DNA from: Elusimicrobiota bacterium
GTDB lineage: Bacteria > Elusimicrobiota > Elusimicrobia > UBA1565 > UBA9628
Direction: 5' to 3'
Assembly: GCA_016191335.1 (NCBI GenBank)
Contig: JACPOW010000018.1
Location: 1-64,000 of the forward strand
Length of the DNA stretch: 64,000 nucleotides
The stretch's first letter is position 1. Each line of letters begins with the position of its first letter. The notes under the pieces were generated by a model that searched no databases, was not told the origin of the DNA, and saw only the letters and a list, made by a program, of their open reading frames with translations. Both the position numbers and the translations under genes were made by a program. Below, in pieces: positions 8,121 through 16,617 of this stretch.

Positions 8121-8909
8121 ATGAAAGTGGAAAATATACCGCTGTTTGATAAATTGGACCGGAGCTTGAGAGACTGCTTTTTTGAGGAATGGAAGGCAGG
8201 AAACATTAAAGAGTGGAAGCGCGACTATTTCCGTCCTGCAAGCGACCTCATGCTCAAGACGCTCGGGCCGTTCATAGGCAAGGGGTTCTATAACCTGGCT
8301 TTAATGACTCGGTTTTCCGCAAAAACTGAAAGCGGTTGGAACGCGGAGCGCGTCTCAGAAATCATGCAGGTGGGAACCGTAAATGTCGTTGATTCCGACC
8401 CGCCGAAGATATCGGCCTATTGCGCGCCGGAAATGGACGCCTCGTCTCCCGCGCATCTGCCATGCCCGGCGTGTCGCGGACTTGGCATCAGGAAAGACGG
8501 CGCAGCAGGCGGGCCGACCCTGCCGCCGGAAGTATTGGCGATACATGATCCGATGGCGCAGGCGCTCGGCACGAAGGAATTCCAGGAACTGCGCAGCCAC
8601 CGCGCGAAAGTCATATCCGGGGAACTCACCGGCATGTCGGAGCCGGGCATCTTTCAGATCCTGTTTAAAGGATGCTTCCAGGGATTCGGGGCCGATCCGC
8701 TGGACAGCGTTGCCCTGATCCATTATCCGGCGGTCTGGAATTTCCCCGCGTATGTCGGTCAGGATGAGGTCGACGGGTTCGGGCTTGATCCTGCCGTTGC
8801 GGCCGGGGCTCCCTGGCGGCGGCGGTGCGAAGAGTGCAGGGGCGCCGGAGGAATTCTCTCGCGCCGCGGAGAGATGCGAATCGAGCGCGAGGCCGACGGC
8901 CGCGGTTAA
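8121..8909 (+). CDS. Hypothetical protein with two CxxCxGxG zinc-knuckle-like motifs
   Basis: This 262-residue cytoplasmic protein is not recognised. Two DnaJ-type CxxCxGxG motifs stand out: CPACRGLG near residue 113 and CEECRGAGG near residue 237, about 120 residues apart, with an Ala/Gly/Pro-rich hinge after the first. In DnaJ such motifs pair to bind zinc, so the two halves may clamp one ion. The first 100 residues are aromatic and charged without a known motif. It follows the 75-residue gene by 6 bases and belongs to the AT-richer island, although the C-terminal 60 codons are GC-rich like the host. Confidence 0.5.
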   Translation: MKVENIPLFDKLDRSLRDCFFEEWKAGNIKEWKRDYFRPASDLMLKTLGPFIGKGFYNLALMTRFSAKTESGWNAERVSEIMQVGTVNVVDSDPPKISAYCAPEMDASSPAHLPCPACRGLGIRKDGAAGGPTLPPEVLAIHDPMAQALGTKEFQELRSHRAKVISGELTGMSEPGIFQILFKGCFQGFGADPLDSVALIHYPAVWNFPAYVGQDEVDGFGLDPAVAAGAPWRRRCEECRGAGGILSRRGEMRIEREADGRG

Positions 8910-8978
8910 TCTCACGGGGACGCCCCGGGAACTCCGTAGGTATCGCTCCATATCCCCGCGTCGTCGATGGAGGCGCCC

Positions 8979-10361
8979 CTAGACGAGGCGTCGGCGCGCG
9001 TGCAGATCGGCGGCGACGGCCAGGCACGCCATCGCCGTCATATGCGCCACCGTGACGAGCGCGGTCGCGGCCACGACGAGCGTGAACGCCGGCACGCAGA
9101 AAATGACGAACATCGACCGAGGCGTGACGTCCCCGAACAGGCCGGGCAGGATGTTGGCCGCCGCGGCGCTGAGGGTCACGCCTCCGAGGTTGGCCAGCAC
9201 CACGAAGCTCGTGCCCGATTCGGCCATGGCCGCGGTCGCCGCGCCCGCGAAGAACAATATCTTCCGCGCGGACTTCGCGTCATGGACGTCGAGCCGGCGG
9301 AACGCCTCAGTCAAGCCGACTCCGCCCTCCATCATGGCCGCCGTCAAAACGAACGCCCCGGCCATCACGCCGAATTCGATGAGCCACGCCGACAGACGCG
9401 CGAGCCAGTACGCGCCGCGGGGCAGGCCCGAAACGCGTCGCCGGAAGAAGAGCTCGATGAACAGCAGCGCTCCGAACATCAGGACGCTGAGGACCAGCAG
9501 GCTCCCCGCCGAACGGCCCGCAGCGGCGACGCTCGCGCCGAGACTCGGCGTCCGTCCCGTGCGCGCGTCCAGTAACGCCCGTTGGAAGGCCGCGAGGCAG
9601 AACATGATGGTGAAGCCGGTCAGAAAATAGGCGGCCAGAACCGTCGGACGAACGACGACGAGCAGGGCCAACGCCTCCGCCGCGTCCTTCGTCGTGCCGG
9701 GCGCGATCGGGTAGGTGAGCGCGGCGTACAAAACGGTGATCGCGGCGCCGCAAGCCGCCATAAATCCGACGGCGGGCAGCATGCGCAGCGATGAGTGCTC
9801 CACGAGCATGCTCCAACTCTGCCTGACGGCCTTTACCGCGTCCGGCTGACTACCGACCAGCAGCGCCGTCATGCCGCCGCGCGAAACGATCATCCATCCG
9901 GCGAGCAGCCAGGGCAACAGCGCGGCGAACGACAACGGCAAGCCTTCGCGCCAGAAACGGCGCCGCCGCTCATCGGATTCGAAGCGCTTGCGGCGGGAGA
10001 CGGCCTCCGGCGAGTCGCGCCTCTTCCAGAATTCGAGGGAGGAGCCCAAGGAGCCGGCCGAGGTCCGAACCGATCCGTCCGGATCCTTGCCCCTCCTGAG
10101 CGCGGTCGCCATCATTTCGTCGTATAAGTCCGAAATAGCGGCGTTGCGGGCGCCGGCGGGATTCATATCGGGGATCAGTCCGAACAGGGCGGCGCTGCGG
10201 CGATGCGGGTCGGGAGCATCGGTCTCGCGGATCAACTGCCTGGCCGCGTCCCGGTCGCCGTCGTCCCGCCACTGATGCCCCAGCGTCTCGATCGCGGCCG
10301 AATCCGTCCCGTGCGCGGAAATGGGTAGAAAGGCGAGAGCCGACAGAAGGAGGAGCAACAC
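8979..10361 (-). CDS. Multi-pass membrane protein with exported N-terminal region
   Basis: The 460-residue product starts with a hydrophobic segment (MLLLLLSALAFLPISAHG) resembling a signal peptide. A soluble, charged region of about 110 residues rich in Asp and Arg follows, then roughly eight hydrophobic segments from residue 135 to 450. Several carry Gly/Ala-rich helices, as in membrane proteins annotated only as hypothetical. No catalytic motif is seen. It is monocistronic on the minus strand and faces the 8121 gene tail to tail. Function unknown. Confidence 0.6.
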   Translation of the reverse strand: MLLLLLSALAFLPISAHGTDSAAIETLGHQWRDDGDRDAARQLIRETDAPDPHRRSAALFGLIPDMNPAGARNAAISDLYDEMMATALRRGKDPDGSVRTSAGSLGSSLEFWKRRDSPEAVSRRKRFESDERRRRFWREGLPLSFAALLPWLLAGWMIVSRGGMTALLVGSQPDAVKAVRQSWSMLVEHSSLRMLPAVGFMAACGAAITVLYAALTYPIAPGTTKDAAEALALLVVVRPTVLAAYFLTGFTIMFCLAAFQRALLDARTGRTPSLGASVAAAGRSAGSLLVLSVLMFGALLFIELFFRRRVSGLPRGAYWLARLSAWLIEFGVMAGAFVLTAAMMEGGVGLTEAFRRLDVHDAKSARKILFFAGAATAAMAESGTSFVVLANLGGVTLSAAAANILPGLFGDVTPRSMFVIFCVPAFTLVVAATALVTVAHMTAMACLAVAADLHARRRLV

Positions 10362-10451
10362 GCAAGAAGGTTAACAGCGGTTTCCGCTCGTGTCAAGCAG
10401 GAGCGACTCCATGTTCACGGGGTTTTGAATAACGGCCCTTGAACGACATGG

Positions 10452-10483
10452 CGCCTTCGTGCGCTGATCGGCCCGTCCCTCGA
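10452..10483 (+). repeat. 32-bp exact repeat, copy B (relic of a pldA 3' end)
   Basis: These bases are identical to 5261-5292 and encode AFVR-stop, the last residues of pldA, but no pldA reading frame exists upstream here. The tetR gene that follows convergently is intact. The layout mirrors that at copy A, where pldA is intact and tetR is a relic. Confidence 0.85.
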
Positions 10484-10524
10484 TGGGATGCGGGACTTCG
10501 CGCGGCGGCGAGCTTTGACGCGGC

Positions 10525-11145
10525 TCATCGCCGCGAGATGGCCCGCAGCGCGAAGTCCCGTGTTTCCTCATATATGCGGTCGGACGGGGGATGGGATCGC
10601 GCGCGCTCGCCGCCCTCCAACTCCATCAGGCCGATGAGCGTCGCGTAAAGCCCGATCATCAGGCTCCCCGCCGGCTTGTCGAGAAAATGCCCCTCGCGGA
10701 CGCCGCGCTCGAGCGCCGCGTAGAGAAGCGACGCCAGTTCGGCGTCCAGCTCCGCGAGTTCGCGGCTTGCCTTATCGGTGATCCCGCGCCGGAAGCCCTT
10801 CCGGCGGCAGCGGCGGGCCAGGCGCCTGCGCTCCGGCTCTCGCGCGTGCGCCCGCCAGAACGCCGTCATCGTCTCCCCCACGACCGCGGGAGGCGGCTTC
10901 GTGAGATCGACCGCCCGGATCTCCGCCATGACGCGGCGATGAAACTCGACGACGAGCCTCGCGCAGATCTCATCCTTGCTCGCGAAGTGCTTGTAGACCG
11001 TGCCCTTGCCGATCTCGGCCTTCGCGGCGATCCGTTCGATCGTCACCGATCGCCACTCGTCGCGGCTGAGCAGGGCCAGCGCGGCGGCGAGGATGTCCTC
11101 TTCGCGGCGCCTGAACTCCCTTTCCCTTCGATCCGGGGCGCTCAT
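10525..11145 (-). CDS. TetR/AcrR-family regulator
   Basis: The 206-residue protein has the TetR N-terminal helix-turn-helix: VTIERIAAKAEIGKGTVYKHFASKDEI at about residues 34-60, and a divergent helical ligand domain. TetR repressors normally bind palindromes in their own or a divergent promoter. This gene is divergent from a second tetR (11231) that leads an efflux operon, with only 85 bases between the two starts, so one shared control region serves both. Shine-Dalgarno AAGGAG lies about 18 bases before the ATG, longer than usual, so the exact start is uncertain. A relic of a close homologue is at 5291. Confidence 0.88.
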   Translation of the reverse strand: MSAPDRREREFRRREEDILAAALALLSRDEWRSVTIERIAAKAEIGKGTVYKHFASKDEICARLVVEFHRRVMAEIRAVDLTKPPPAVVGETMTAFWRAHAREPERRRLARRCRRKGFRRGITDKASRELAELDAELASLLYAALERGVREGHFLDKPAGSLMIGLYATLIGLMELEGGERARSHPPSDRIYEETRDFALRAISRR

Positions 11146-11167
11146 CCGTGGCCCGCGCCGCGGCTCC

Positions 11168-11199
11168 TTGACATGGGATGCATGATATAGTAAACTATA
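11168..11199 (+). promoter_or_regulatory. Efflux operon promoter with TetR-type palindrome
   Basis: TTGACA (11168-11173), a 17-base spacer and TAAACT (11191-11196) form a promoter towards the efflux operon. A palindrome TATAGT-AA-ACTATA (11186-11199) overlays the -10 box, where a bound repressor would block polymerase. Either of the flanking TetR proteins could use it. Confidence 0.65.
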
Positions 11200-11230
11200 A
11201 ACACTCTAGGAGTTTCAAGGGTTCAAAGAT

Positions 11231-11866
11231 ATGACCACTTCATCGCCGCCGGAGCGGCAGACGGCTCGGACGCGCGAGCGCATCGTGACCACGGCCCTCG
11301 AGCAGTTCCTATCGGCCGGCTTCAGCATCGTGACGATGGACGACCTCGCGCGGGAACTCGGCATGAGTAAGAAGACGCTCTACGAGCATTTCCCCCACAA
11401 GCTGGATCTGCTGCGCGCAACGACCGAACTGCGCAACGAGGCCTGGCGCAAGGAGCTGTCCTCCATCAAAGCCGAGCGGCTCGATTTCTTCGGCCGGGCG
11501 CGCAAGACCTTCGCTTCGATCTCACGCATGTACTCGCGCCTGACGCCAGCATACCTGACCGACCTGCGGCGCAACGCGCCCGCGGTCTGGGCCGAGATCC
11601 AGGCTTTCCGGCGCGATTTCGTGCGCCAGCACATGCTCGACCTGCTCAAGCAGGGCGTCGCGCAAGGGGTCCTACGCAAGGACCTCGACCTCGACACTTT
11701 GGTGCGCCTCTATCTGACCATGACCAGCGCCCTGCTCAATCCCGAGGTCTCGGGCTGGGTCCCGGGAGAGCCCATCTCCCCGCTCTTCGAGACCTTCGTG
11801 CGCGTCTACTTCGAGGGGTTGATCACCGAGTCCGGACGCAAGCACCTGAAGGAGTCAAAGTCATGA
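11231..11866 (+). CDS. TetR/AcrR-family regulator leading the efflux operon
   Basis: The 211-residue protein has an N-terminal TetR domain: FLSAGFSIVTMDDLARELGM then SKKTLYEHFPHKLDLL, covering residues 26-62. The remaining helical domain resembles the AcrR-type C-terminus. It is the first gene of a four-gene operon whose members all overlap by 4 bases, so it is translated with the efflux pump it presumably controls. The start ATG is preceded by a weak AAGGG. Confidence 0.9.
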   Translation: MTTSSPPERQTARTRERIVTTALEQFLSAGFSIVTMDDLARELGMSKKTLYEHFPHKLDLLRATTELRNEAWRKELSSIKAERLDFFGRARKTFASISRMYSRLTPAYLTDLRRNAPAVWAEIQAFRRDFVRQHMLDLLKQGVAQGVLRKDLDLDTLVRLYLTMTSALLNPEVSGWVPGEPISPLFETFVRVYFEGLITESGRKHLKESKS

Positions 11867-13164
11867 GGATTCTCGCGCCTGCCGCGCTGTTTCTCGTCGT
11901 CGCGGGCCCCGTCGCCGCCGCCGGAACGCCGGTGCGCCTGCGGGAGGCGGTCGAGGCTGCGACGGGAAGCCGCATAGAGTCCGTCGTCGCCGGCGAGCGC
12001 TCGCAGCAGGCGCGCTCGCGGGCTCTTGAGGCGGCCTCGGAACTGCTGCCGCGGCTGACGGCCAGCGTCTCGCAATCACGGACATATAAGGTGAATCTCG
12101 CGGCTCAAGGGCTGGACTTCCCCGGTTTCGCGCCCCTGCTGGGGCCTTTCAATACCTTCGACGCGCGCCTGCGGCTGACCCAGAAGGTCTTCGACTGGGG
12201 CGATTGGCGGCGCGCGCAGTCCGGCCGCGCCGCGGCCAGGGCGGCCGGGGCCGAGGAGAAGGCCGCGCGCGAGCAGGTCGCCGCCGCCGCCGCCCTCTCC
12301 TACCTGGAGGCGCTGCGCGCCCAGCGCTCCGTGGCCGCATCGAGCGCGGACAAAGACGTCGCGGACCGCCTGCTGTCGCTTGCCCGCGACCGGAAGGAAC
12401 ACGGAGCGGTCACTGGGGTGGACGTCGTCCGCGCGCAGGCCCGCGCCGCCGACGCGGACGCGGCCTTGCTGCGCGCCCAGGTTTCCGAGCGCGAGGCCCT
12501 GCTCATCCTCAAGCGCGTCGCCGGCTGGCCGCTCGATCGGGAGCTGTCGCTGGCGGACGACTTCAGCGTCGTCTCTTCGACTCCGCCCGAGGTCGCCGCC
12601 TCGCTTTCCGCCGCTCTCGGCGGTCGCGCCGAGATCGCGGCGGCCGAGGAACGCGCCTCCGGCGCGGAGCTCGCGGCCAAGGCCGCCTTCGGCGACCGCG
12701 CTCCGTCCATCCTGTTAACCGGCGACTACGCGAGGAGCGGCGCTCAGCCGTCGGACTCGAAGAACGTCGGGGCCGTCGGAGCCGCGCTCGCCGTGCCGCT
12801 GTTCAGCGGCGGCATGCTCAAGGGCCGGCAGGAGGAGGCTGAGTCGAGGCGGCGCGAGGCTCTCGCGAGCCTGGCCGACGTGCGCCAGCAGGTGGAGCTC
12901 GACGTGCGCCTCTCCATCGAGCGGCTCTCCGAGGCCGCCGAGGAAGAACGCGCGACCGAGCTGTCTTTGAGCCTCGGAGAGCGGGAGCTCGCGATGGCCC
13001 AGGATCGCTACGGGGCCGGACTCGGGACGGCCATCGAAGTCGTCGAGGCTCAGGCGCAACTCGCGCGCGCGCGAAGCGCCCAGGTCTCGGCGTTGGCCCG
13101 GTATCATTCGTCTCGCGTCAATTACGCGTCCGCGCTCGGCCGCGCCGGAGAATTCTCGCTATGA
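11863..13164 (+). CDS. TolC-family outer membrane efflux protein
   Basis: The 433-residue product has a signal peptide (MRILAPAALFLVVAGPVAAAG) and two repeats of long amphipathic helices typical of TolC channels, for example ARSRALEAASELLPRLTASV and later RYGAGLGTAIEVVEAQAQL. TolC trimers form the outer-membrane exit duct of tripartite pumps. Partners follow immediately: an EmrA-type adaptor and an EmrB-type transporter, each with a 4-base overlap. Length is usual for the family. Confidence 0.92.
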   Translation: MRILAPAALFLVVAGPVAAAGTPVRLREAVEAATGSRIESVVAGERSQQARSRALEAASELLPRLTASVSQSRTYKVNLAAQGLDFPGFAPLLGPFNTFDARLRLTQKVFDWGDWRRAQSGRAAARAAGAEEKAAREQVAAAAALSYLEALRAQRSVAASSADKDVADRLLSLARDRKEHGAVTGVDVVRAQARAADADAALLRAQVSEREALLILKRVAGWPLDRELSLADDFSVVSSTPPEVAASLSAALGGRAEIAAAEERASGAELAAKAAFGDRAPSILLTGDYARSGAQPSDSKNVGAVGAALAVPLFSGGMLKGRQEEAESRRREALASLADVRQQVELDVRLSIERLSEAAEEERATELSLSLGERELAMAQDRYGAGLGTAIEVVEAQAQLARARSAQVSALARYHSSRVNYASALGRAGEFSL

Positions 13165-14087
13165 ATCAGGGAGGCGTTATGGAGAAGGAAACGACGACGG
13201 TGGACGCGGTCGGGACGCGACGCGCTCATGGCGGGCCGCAGGGCGCGGAGCGCTGGAAATGGGGCGCCGCCGGCGGCGGCGCGGTCATCCTGCTCGCGCT
13301 CGGCGGCTACTTTCTGTTCAGCCCCCCCTCCGCCTCCACCGACGACGCCGCGATCGAGGCGCACGTGGTCCCGGTCAGCGCGAAGGTCGAAGGGCACGTC
13401 GAGCGGGTGCTCGTTTCGGACAATCAACGCGTCGAGGCCGGCGCGCTCCTGTTCGAGCTCGATTCACGGGACCTCAAGAACCGCCTCGCCAAGGCCCGGG
13501 CCAAGGTCGCCTCCGACCGCGCCGGGGCCGCGAAGGCCGACGGCGATCTCAAGCGCGCCAAGGCTCTCTTCGAAAAGGACGAGGCGTCGAAGCAGGATCT
13601 CGAGCACGCCCAAGCCGCCGCCGACGGCGCGCGGGCGGATGCGGCCCAATCCGAGGCCGCGCTGGCGCAAGCCGAGCTCGACCTCACCTACGCCCGCGTC
13701 ATCGCGCCGGTGGCGGGCCGCGTGACGCGCAAGTCCGTCGAGACCGGCGCCTACGTCTCGATCGGCCAGTCCATGATGGCGCTCGTCCCGGACGAGGTCT
13801 GGGTCGTCGCGAACTTCAAGGAGACCCAGCTCGCCCGCATGCACCCCGGGCAGAGCGCGGAGATCAAGGTCGACGCCTTTCCCGGACGGCGCCTGCACGG
13901 CCACGTCGACAGCATCCAGGCCGGCACCGGCGCGCGCTTCAGCCTTCTGCCGGCCGAGAACGCGACCGGAAACTTCGTGAAGGTCGTCCAGCGCGTGCCG
14001 GTCAAGATCGTGTTCGATGAGACGCCCGGCGAGGGTCGAGCGCTCTCTCCGGGAATGTCCGTCGAGGCGACCGTGAGCCTGCGGTGA
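13161..14087 (+). CDS. EmrA/HlyD-type membrane fusion protein
   Basis: The 308-residue periplasmic adaptor is anchored by one transmembrane helix at about residues 34-53 (GAVILLALGGYFLF). A biotinyl-lipoyl-like half-motif with DDAAIEAHVVPVSAKVEGHV follows, then an alpha-hairpin of about 90 residues rich in Ala/Lys/Glu, the second lipoyl half (LTYARVIAPVAGRVTRKSVE) and a beta-barrel with VVANFKETQLARM. This order is diagnostic for EmrA. It bridges the EmrB pump and the TolC channel encoded beside it. ATG 13161 overlaps the tolC-like stop; ATG 13179 is an alternative start with GGGAGG before it. Confidence 0.92.
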   Translation: MNQGGVMEKETTTVDAVGTRRAHGGPQGAERWKWGAAGGGAVILLALGGYFLFSPPSASTDDAAIEAHVVPVSAKVEGHVERVLVSDNQRVEAGALLFELDSRDLKNRLAKARAKVASDRAGAAKADGDLKRAKALFEKDEASKQDLEHAQAAADGARADAAQSEAALAQAELDLTYARVIAPVAGRVTRKSVETGAYVSIGQSMMALVPDEVWVVANFKETQLARMHPGQSAEIKVDAFPGRRLHGHVDSIQAGTGARFSLLPAENATGNFVKVVQRVPVKIVFDETPGEGRALSPGMSVEATVSLR

Positions 14088-15655
14088 GCTCTGCGGCGCC
14101 CGCCGCCGCGCACTGGAAGCCGAGGCACTCGCCGTGGCTGGTCACGATCTCGGTCATGCTCGCGACCTCGATGGAGGTGCTCGACACCTCGATCGCCAAC
14201 GTGTCCCTGCCCCACATCGCGGGCAACCTCTCCGCCTCCACCGAGGAGGCGACCTGGGTGCTGACGAGCTACCTCGTCGCCAACGCGATCGTCCTCTCCG
14301 CGTCCGCCTGGCTCTCCACGTTCTTCGGCCGCAAGCGCTACCTGACCTTCTCCGTCGCTCTGTTCATCATCTCTTCGGCGCTGTGCGGGATGGCTCAGTC
14401 CCTGCCCCAGCTCATCTTCGCGCGCGTGCTCCAGGGCATCGGCGGCGGCGGTCTTCAGCCTCTCGCCCAGGCGATCATGCTCGAATGCTTCCCCCCCGAG
14501 GAGCGCGGCGTCGCGATGGCCGCCTACGGCATGGGCATCGTCGTGATGCCGATCATCGGCCCGACGCTCGGCGGCTGGATCACCGACAACTTCTCCTGGC
14601 GCTGGATCTTCTACATCAACCTGCCGATCGGCGCCCTGGGCCTGTTCATGCAGCAGGCCTTCGTCGAGGACCCGCCGTGGATCGTGCGCAACATGAAGGC
14701 CTCGATCGACTACATCGGCTTCGGCCTCATGGCCCTGGGTATCGGCCTCCTACAGATCGTCCTCGATAAAGGCCAGCAGTCCGACTGGTTCGGCTCGGCC
14801 TGGATCTGCTGGGCGACCGCGGCCTCCGTCCTCGCGCTGGCGGTATTCGTCTTCTGGGAACTGCGTGATCCTCATCCCATCCTGAACCTCCGCCTCCTGA
14901 AGAACCGCAACTTCGCGACCGCGACTGTCCTGATCTCGATCCTGGGCGCCGTGCTGTACGGCTCGACGGCTCTGCTGCCGATCTTCATGCAGGCGCTGCT
15001 CGGCTATACCGCCTACGACTCGGGCCTGGCGATGACGCCGCGCGGCATCGGCTCCTTCCTGTCGATGATCACGGTCGGACGCATCGTCAAGAAGGTCGAC
15101 AACCGCCTCATCATGTCGCTCGGCTTCATAGGACTGGGCTGCTCGACCTACCTGCTGAGCCTGCTCAACCTCGACATCAGCCCTTCGCACATCTCCTGGC
15201 CGCTCGTCATGAGCGGATTCTGCATGGGCTTCATCTTCGTCCCTCTCACGACCTTGGCCGTGTCGACTCTCCGCCAGGACCAGATCCAGCAGGCGACCGG
15301 CTTGTACGCCTTGCTTCGCAACCTGGGGGCCAGCGTCGGCATCTCGGTGATGATCGCGATGCAGTCGCGGTCCGCGCAGTCGCACCAGGCGATCCTTTCC
15401 TCGCACCTGACGCCTTACGACCCAGCTTTCCATCAATACACCGAGCGCGTGCGCGGCGCTCTCCACGGCTTGTCTCCCCAGATGGCGCAACGCGCGGCTT
15501 TCGGCGCGGTCTACGCCGCGCTCGTGCGCCAGGCGACCTTGCTCTCTTTCATGGACGCCTTCCGCTGGATGGCGCTGATCTGCCTCGCCTGCTTTCCCCT
15601 GGCCTGGATCCTCCGCAAAGGCCGGGCGCCGTCCGGCCACGTGATGATTGAATAA
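14084..15655 (+). CDS. EmrB/QacA-family (DHA2) drug efflux transporter, MFS
   Basis: The 523-residue inner-membrane protein has about 14 hydrophobic segments, as in the 14-TMS DHA2 family of proton-coupled drug exporters. Motif C-like LDTSIANVSLPHIAG is in helix 1, the loop motif FGRKR lies between helices 2 and 3, and GPTLGGWITDNFSWRWIFYI marks helix 5-6. With the EmrA-type and TolC-type products it should make a tripartite pump exporting hydrophobic toxicants across both membranes. GTG start overlaps the emrA-like stop by 4 bases; this is the last operon gene. Confidence 0.93.
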   Translation: MSSAAPAAAHWKPRHSPWLVTISVMLATSMEVLDTSIANVSLPHIAGNLSASTEEATWVLTSYLVANAIVLSASAWLSTFFGRKRYLTFSVALFIISSALCGMAQSLPQLIFARVLQGIGGGGLQPLAQAIMLECFPPEERGVAMAAYGMGIVVMPIIGPTLGGWITDNFSWRWIFYINLPIGALGLFMQQAFVEDPPWIVRNMKASIDYIGFGLMALGIGLLQIVLDKGQQSDWFGSAWICWATAASVLALAVFVFWELRDPHPILNLRLLKNRNFATATVLISILGAVLYGSTALLPIFMQALLGYTAYDSGLAMTPRGIGSFLSMITVGRIVKKVDNRLIMSLGFIGLGCSTYLLSLLNLDISPSHISWPLVMSGFCMGFIFVPLTTLAVSTLRQDQIQQATGLYALLRNLGASVGISVMIAMQSRSAQSHQAILSSHLTPYDPAFHQYTERVRGALHGLSPQMAQRAAFGAVYAALVRQATLLSFMDAFRWMALICLACFPLAWILRKGRAPSGHVMIE

Positions 15656-15699
15656 AGAAGGGCCCGGAGTGCGGAAGCAATGCGCGTTTCTCGCGTCGT

Positions 15700-15732
15700 A
15701 TTGGATGGCACCCTCGCCGACGGATATCCAAT
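15700..15732. other. Inverted repeat between the convergent efflux and AbiE operons
   Basis: ATTGGAT (15700-15706) and ATCCAAT (15726-15732) form a perfect 7-bp inverted repeat with a 19-base loop, placed between convergent gene ends (15655 and 15787). It may act as a bidirectional terminator, though no T-tract follows; it could also mark the left side of the mobile region. Confidence 0.35.
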
Positions 15733-15786
15733 GACAATTCAGCGTCCCTGCCTTCGGGGAGATCAATGCGTCCGCCGAGGCGGCGC

Positions 15787-16617
15787 TTAATTTATGATTA
15801 CTTCCAGGCCGTTTCGGAGTTCCGCAACGACCCGCTCGAACGACGGCACGTCCCTGACCTGCCGGCCGATCGAGGCTTCCCATGCCGCGGCGTTGCGGGC
15901 GAGGAGGTCCTTGCCGAAGAAATCGTCCGCCGTTTTGAAAGTCTCCTTCTTGAACTCGCACTTCTTCAAGAAAGCCTTTCGGACCGTCTTCCTGTCGAAG
16001 TCCTTATTCTTCAAGACCCACCAAAGGTCATAGTAGTCGCGCGGCCGGGGCACGCGCTTGCGCTGTTGGAGAACCGAGCGCATCTTCTCGGCCAAGATTT
16101 CATCGAGGCTGTAAGACCACGCCCTCGCGCCGCGCAGCGAGTCGCTGTAGAAGTGGAATATCTTCCGATCCTCGGGCGGAAGGACGACCTCCTCGTAGTA
16201 GGTTAGGTCGAATTGGATGCGAGGCAGGCCGGAGGAAGGGTTGCTCGGGCCGCGGTATTCGACCCGCGCGTTGAACGCCTCCTCGCCGGAAACCTCGCGC
16301 AGCTTTCTGAACTCGACCAGCTCAAAGCCGATGCCGGACATGTGCGCCGCGTTGCGGCAGGCGTTGCGGATCAGCGGCTCCAGACGGTCCGGCGGCAGCT
16401 CCTTGCGGCAGGTGTAGTCGAGGTCCTGCGAGAAGCGGTACTCCTTGAAGTAGCACTTGCGCAGCGACGTGCCGCCCTTGAACACGATGCCGTGATACAG
16501 CTCGTGCTCCCGAGAAATCCCATAGAGCATCCAGCCCAGGCAGTAGTCGAGCTCGAGGGTGCTGAAGTGGATGCCGGTGTCCGAGGCGAGGCGCTTGAGT
16601 TCAGCGACTGGGATCAA
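15787..16617 (-). CDS. abiEii: AbiEii/AbiGii-family nucleotidyltransferase toxin
   Basis: The 276-residue protein carries the AbiEii signature: FKGGTSLRKCYF (motif I), RFSQDLDYT with the metal-binding acidic pair, and SLDEILAEKMRSVLQQRK with the catalytic Lys region, then RDYYDLWWVL. AbiEii is the toxin of the type IV AbiE system; family toxins transfer nucleotides to RNA and stop growth, giving phage abortive infection or element stability. Its start overlaps the upstream antitoxin gene by 17 bases, the usual abiE arrangement. It is the leftmost recognisable cargo of the mobile region. Confidence 0.9.
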   Translation of the reverse strand: MIPVAELKRLASDTGIHFSTLELDYCLGWMLYGISREHELYHGIVFKGGTSLRKCYFKEYRFSQDLDYTCRKELPPDRLEPLIRNACRNAAHMSGIGFELVEFRKLREVSGEEAFNARVEYRGPSNPSSGLPRIQFDLTYYEEVVLPPEDRKIFHFYSDSLRGARAWSYSLDEILAEKMRSVLQQRKRVPRPRDYYDLWWVLKNKDFDRKTVRKAFLKKCEFKKETFKTADDFFGKDLLARNAAAWEASIGRQVRDVPSFERVVAELRNGLEVIIN

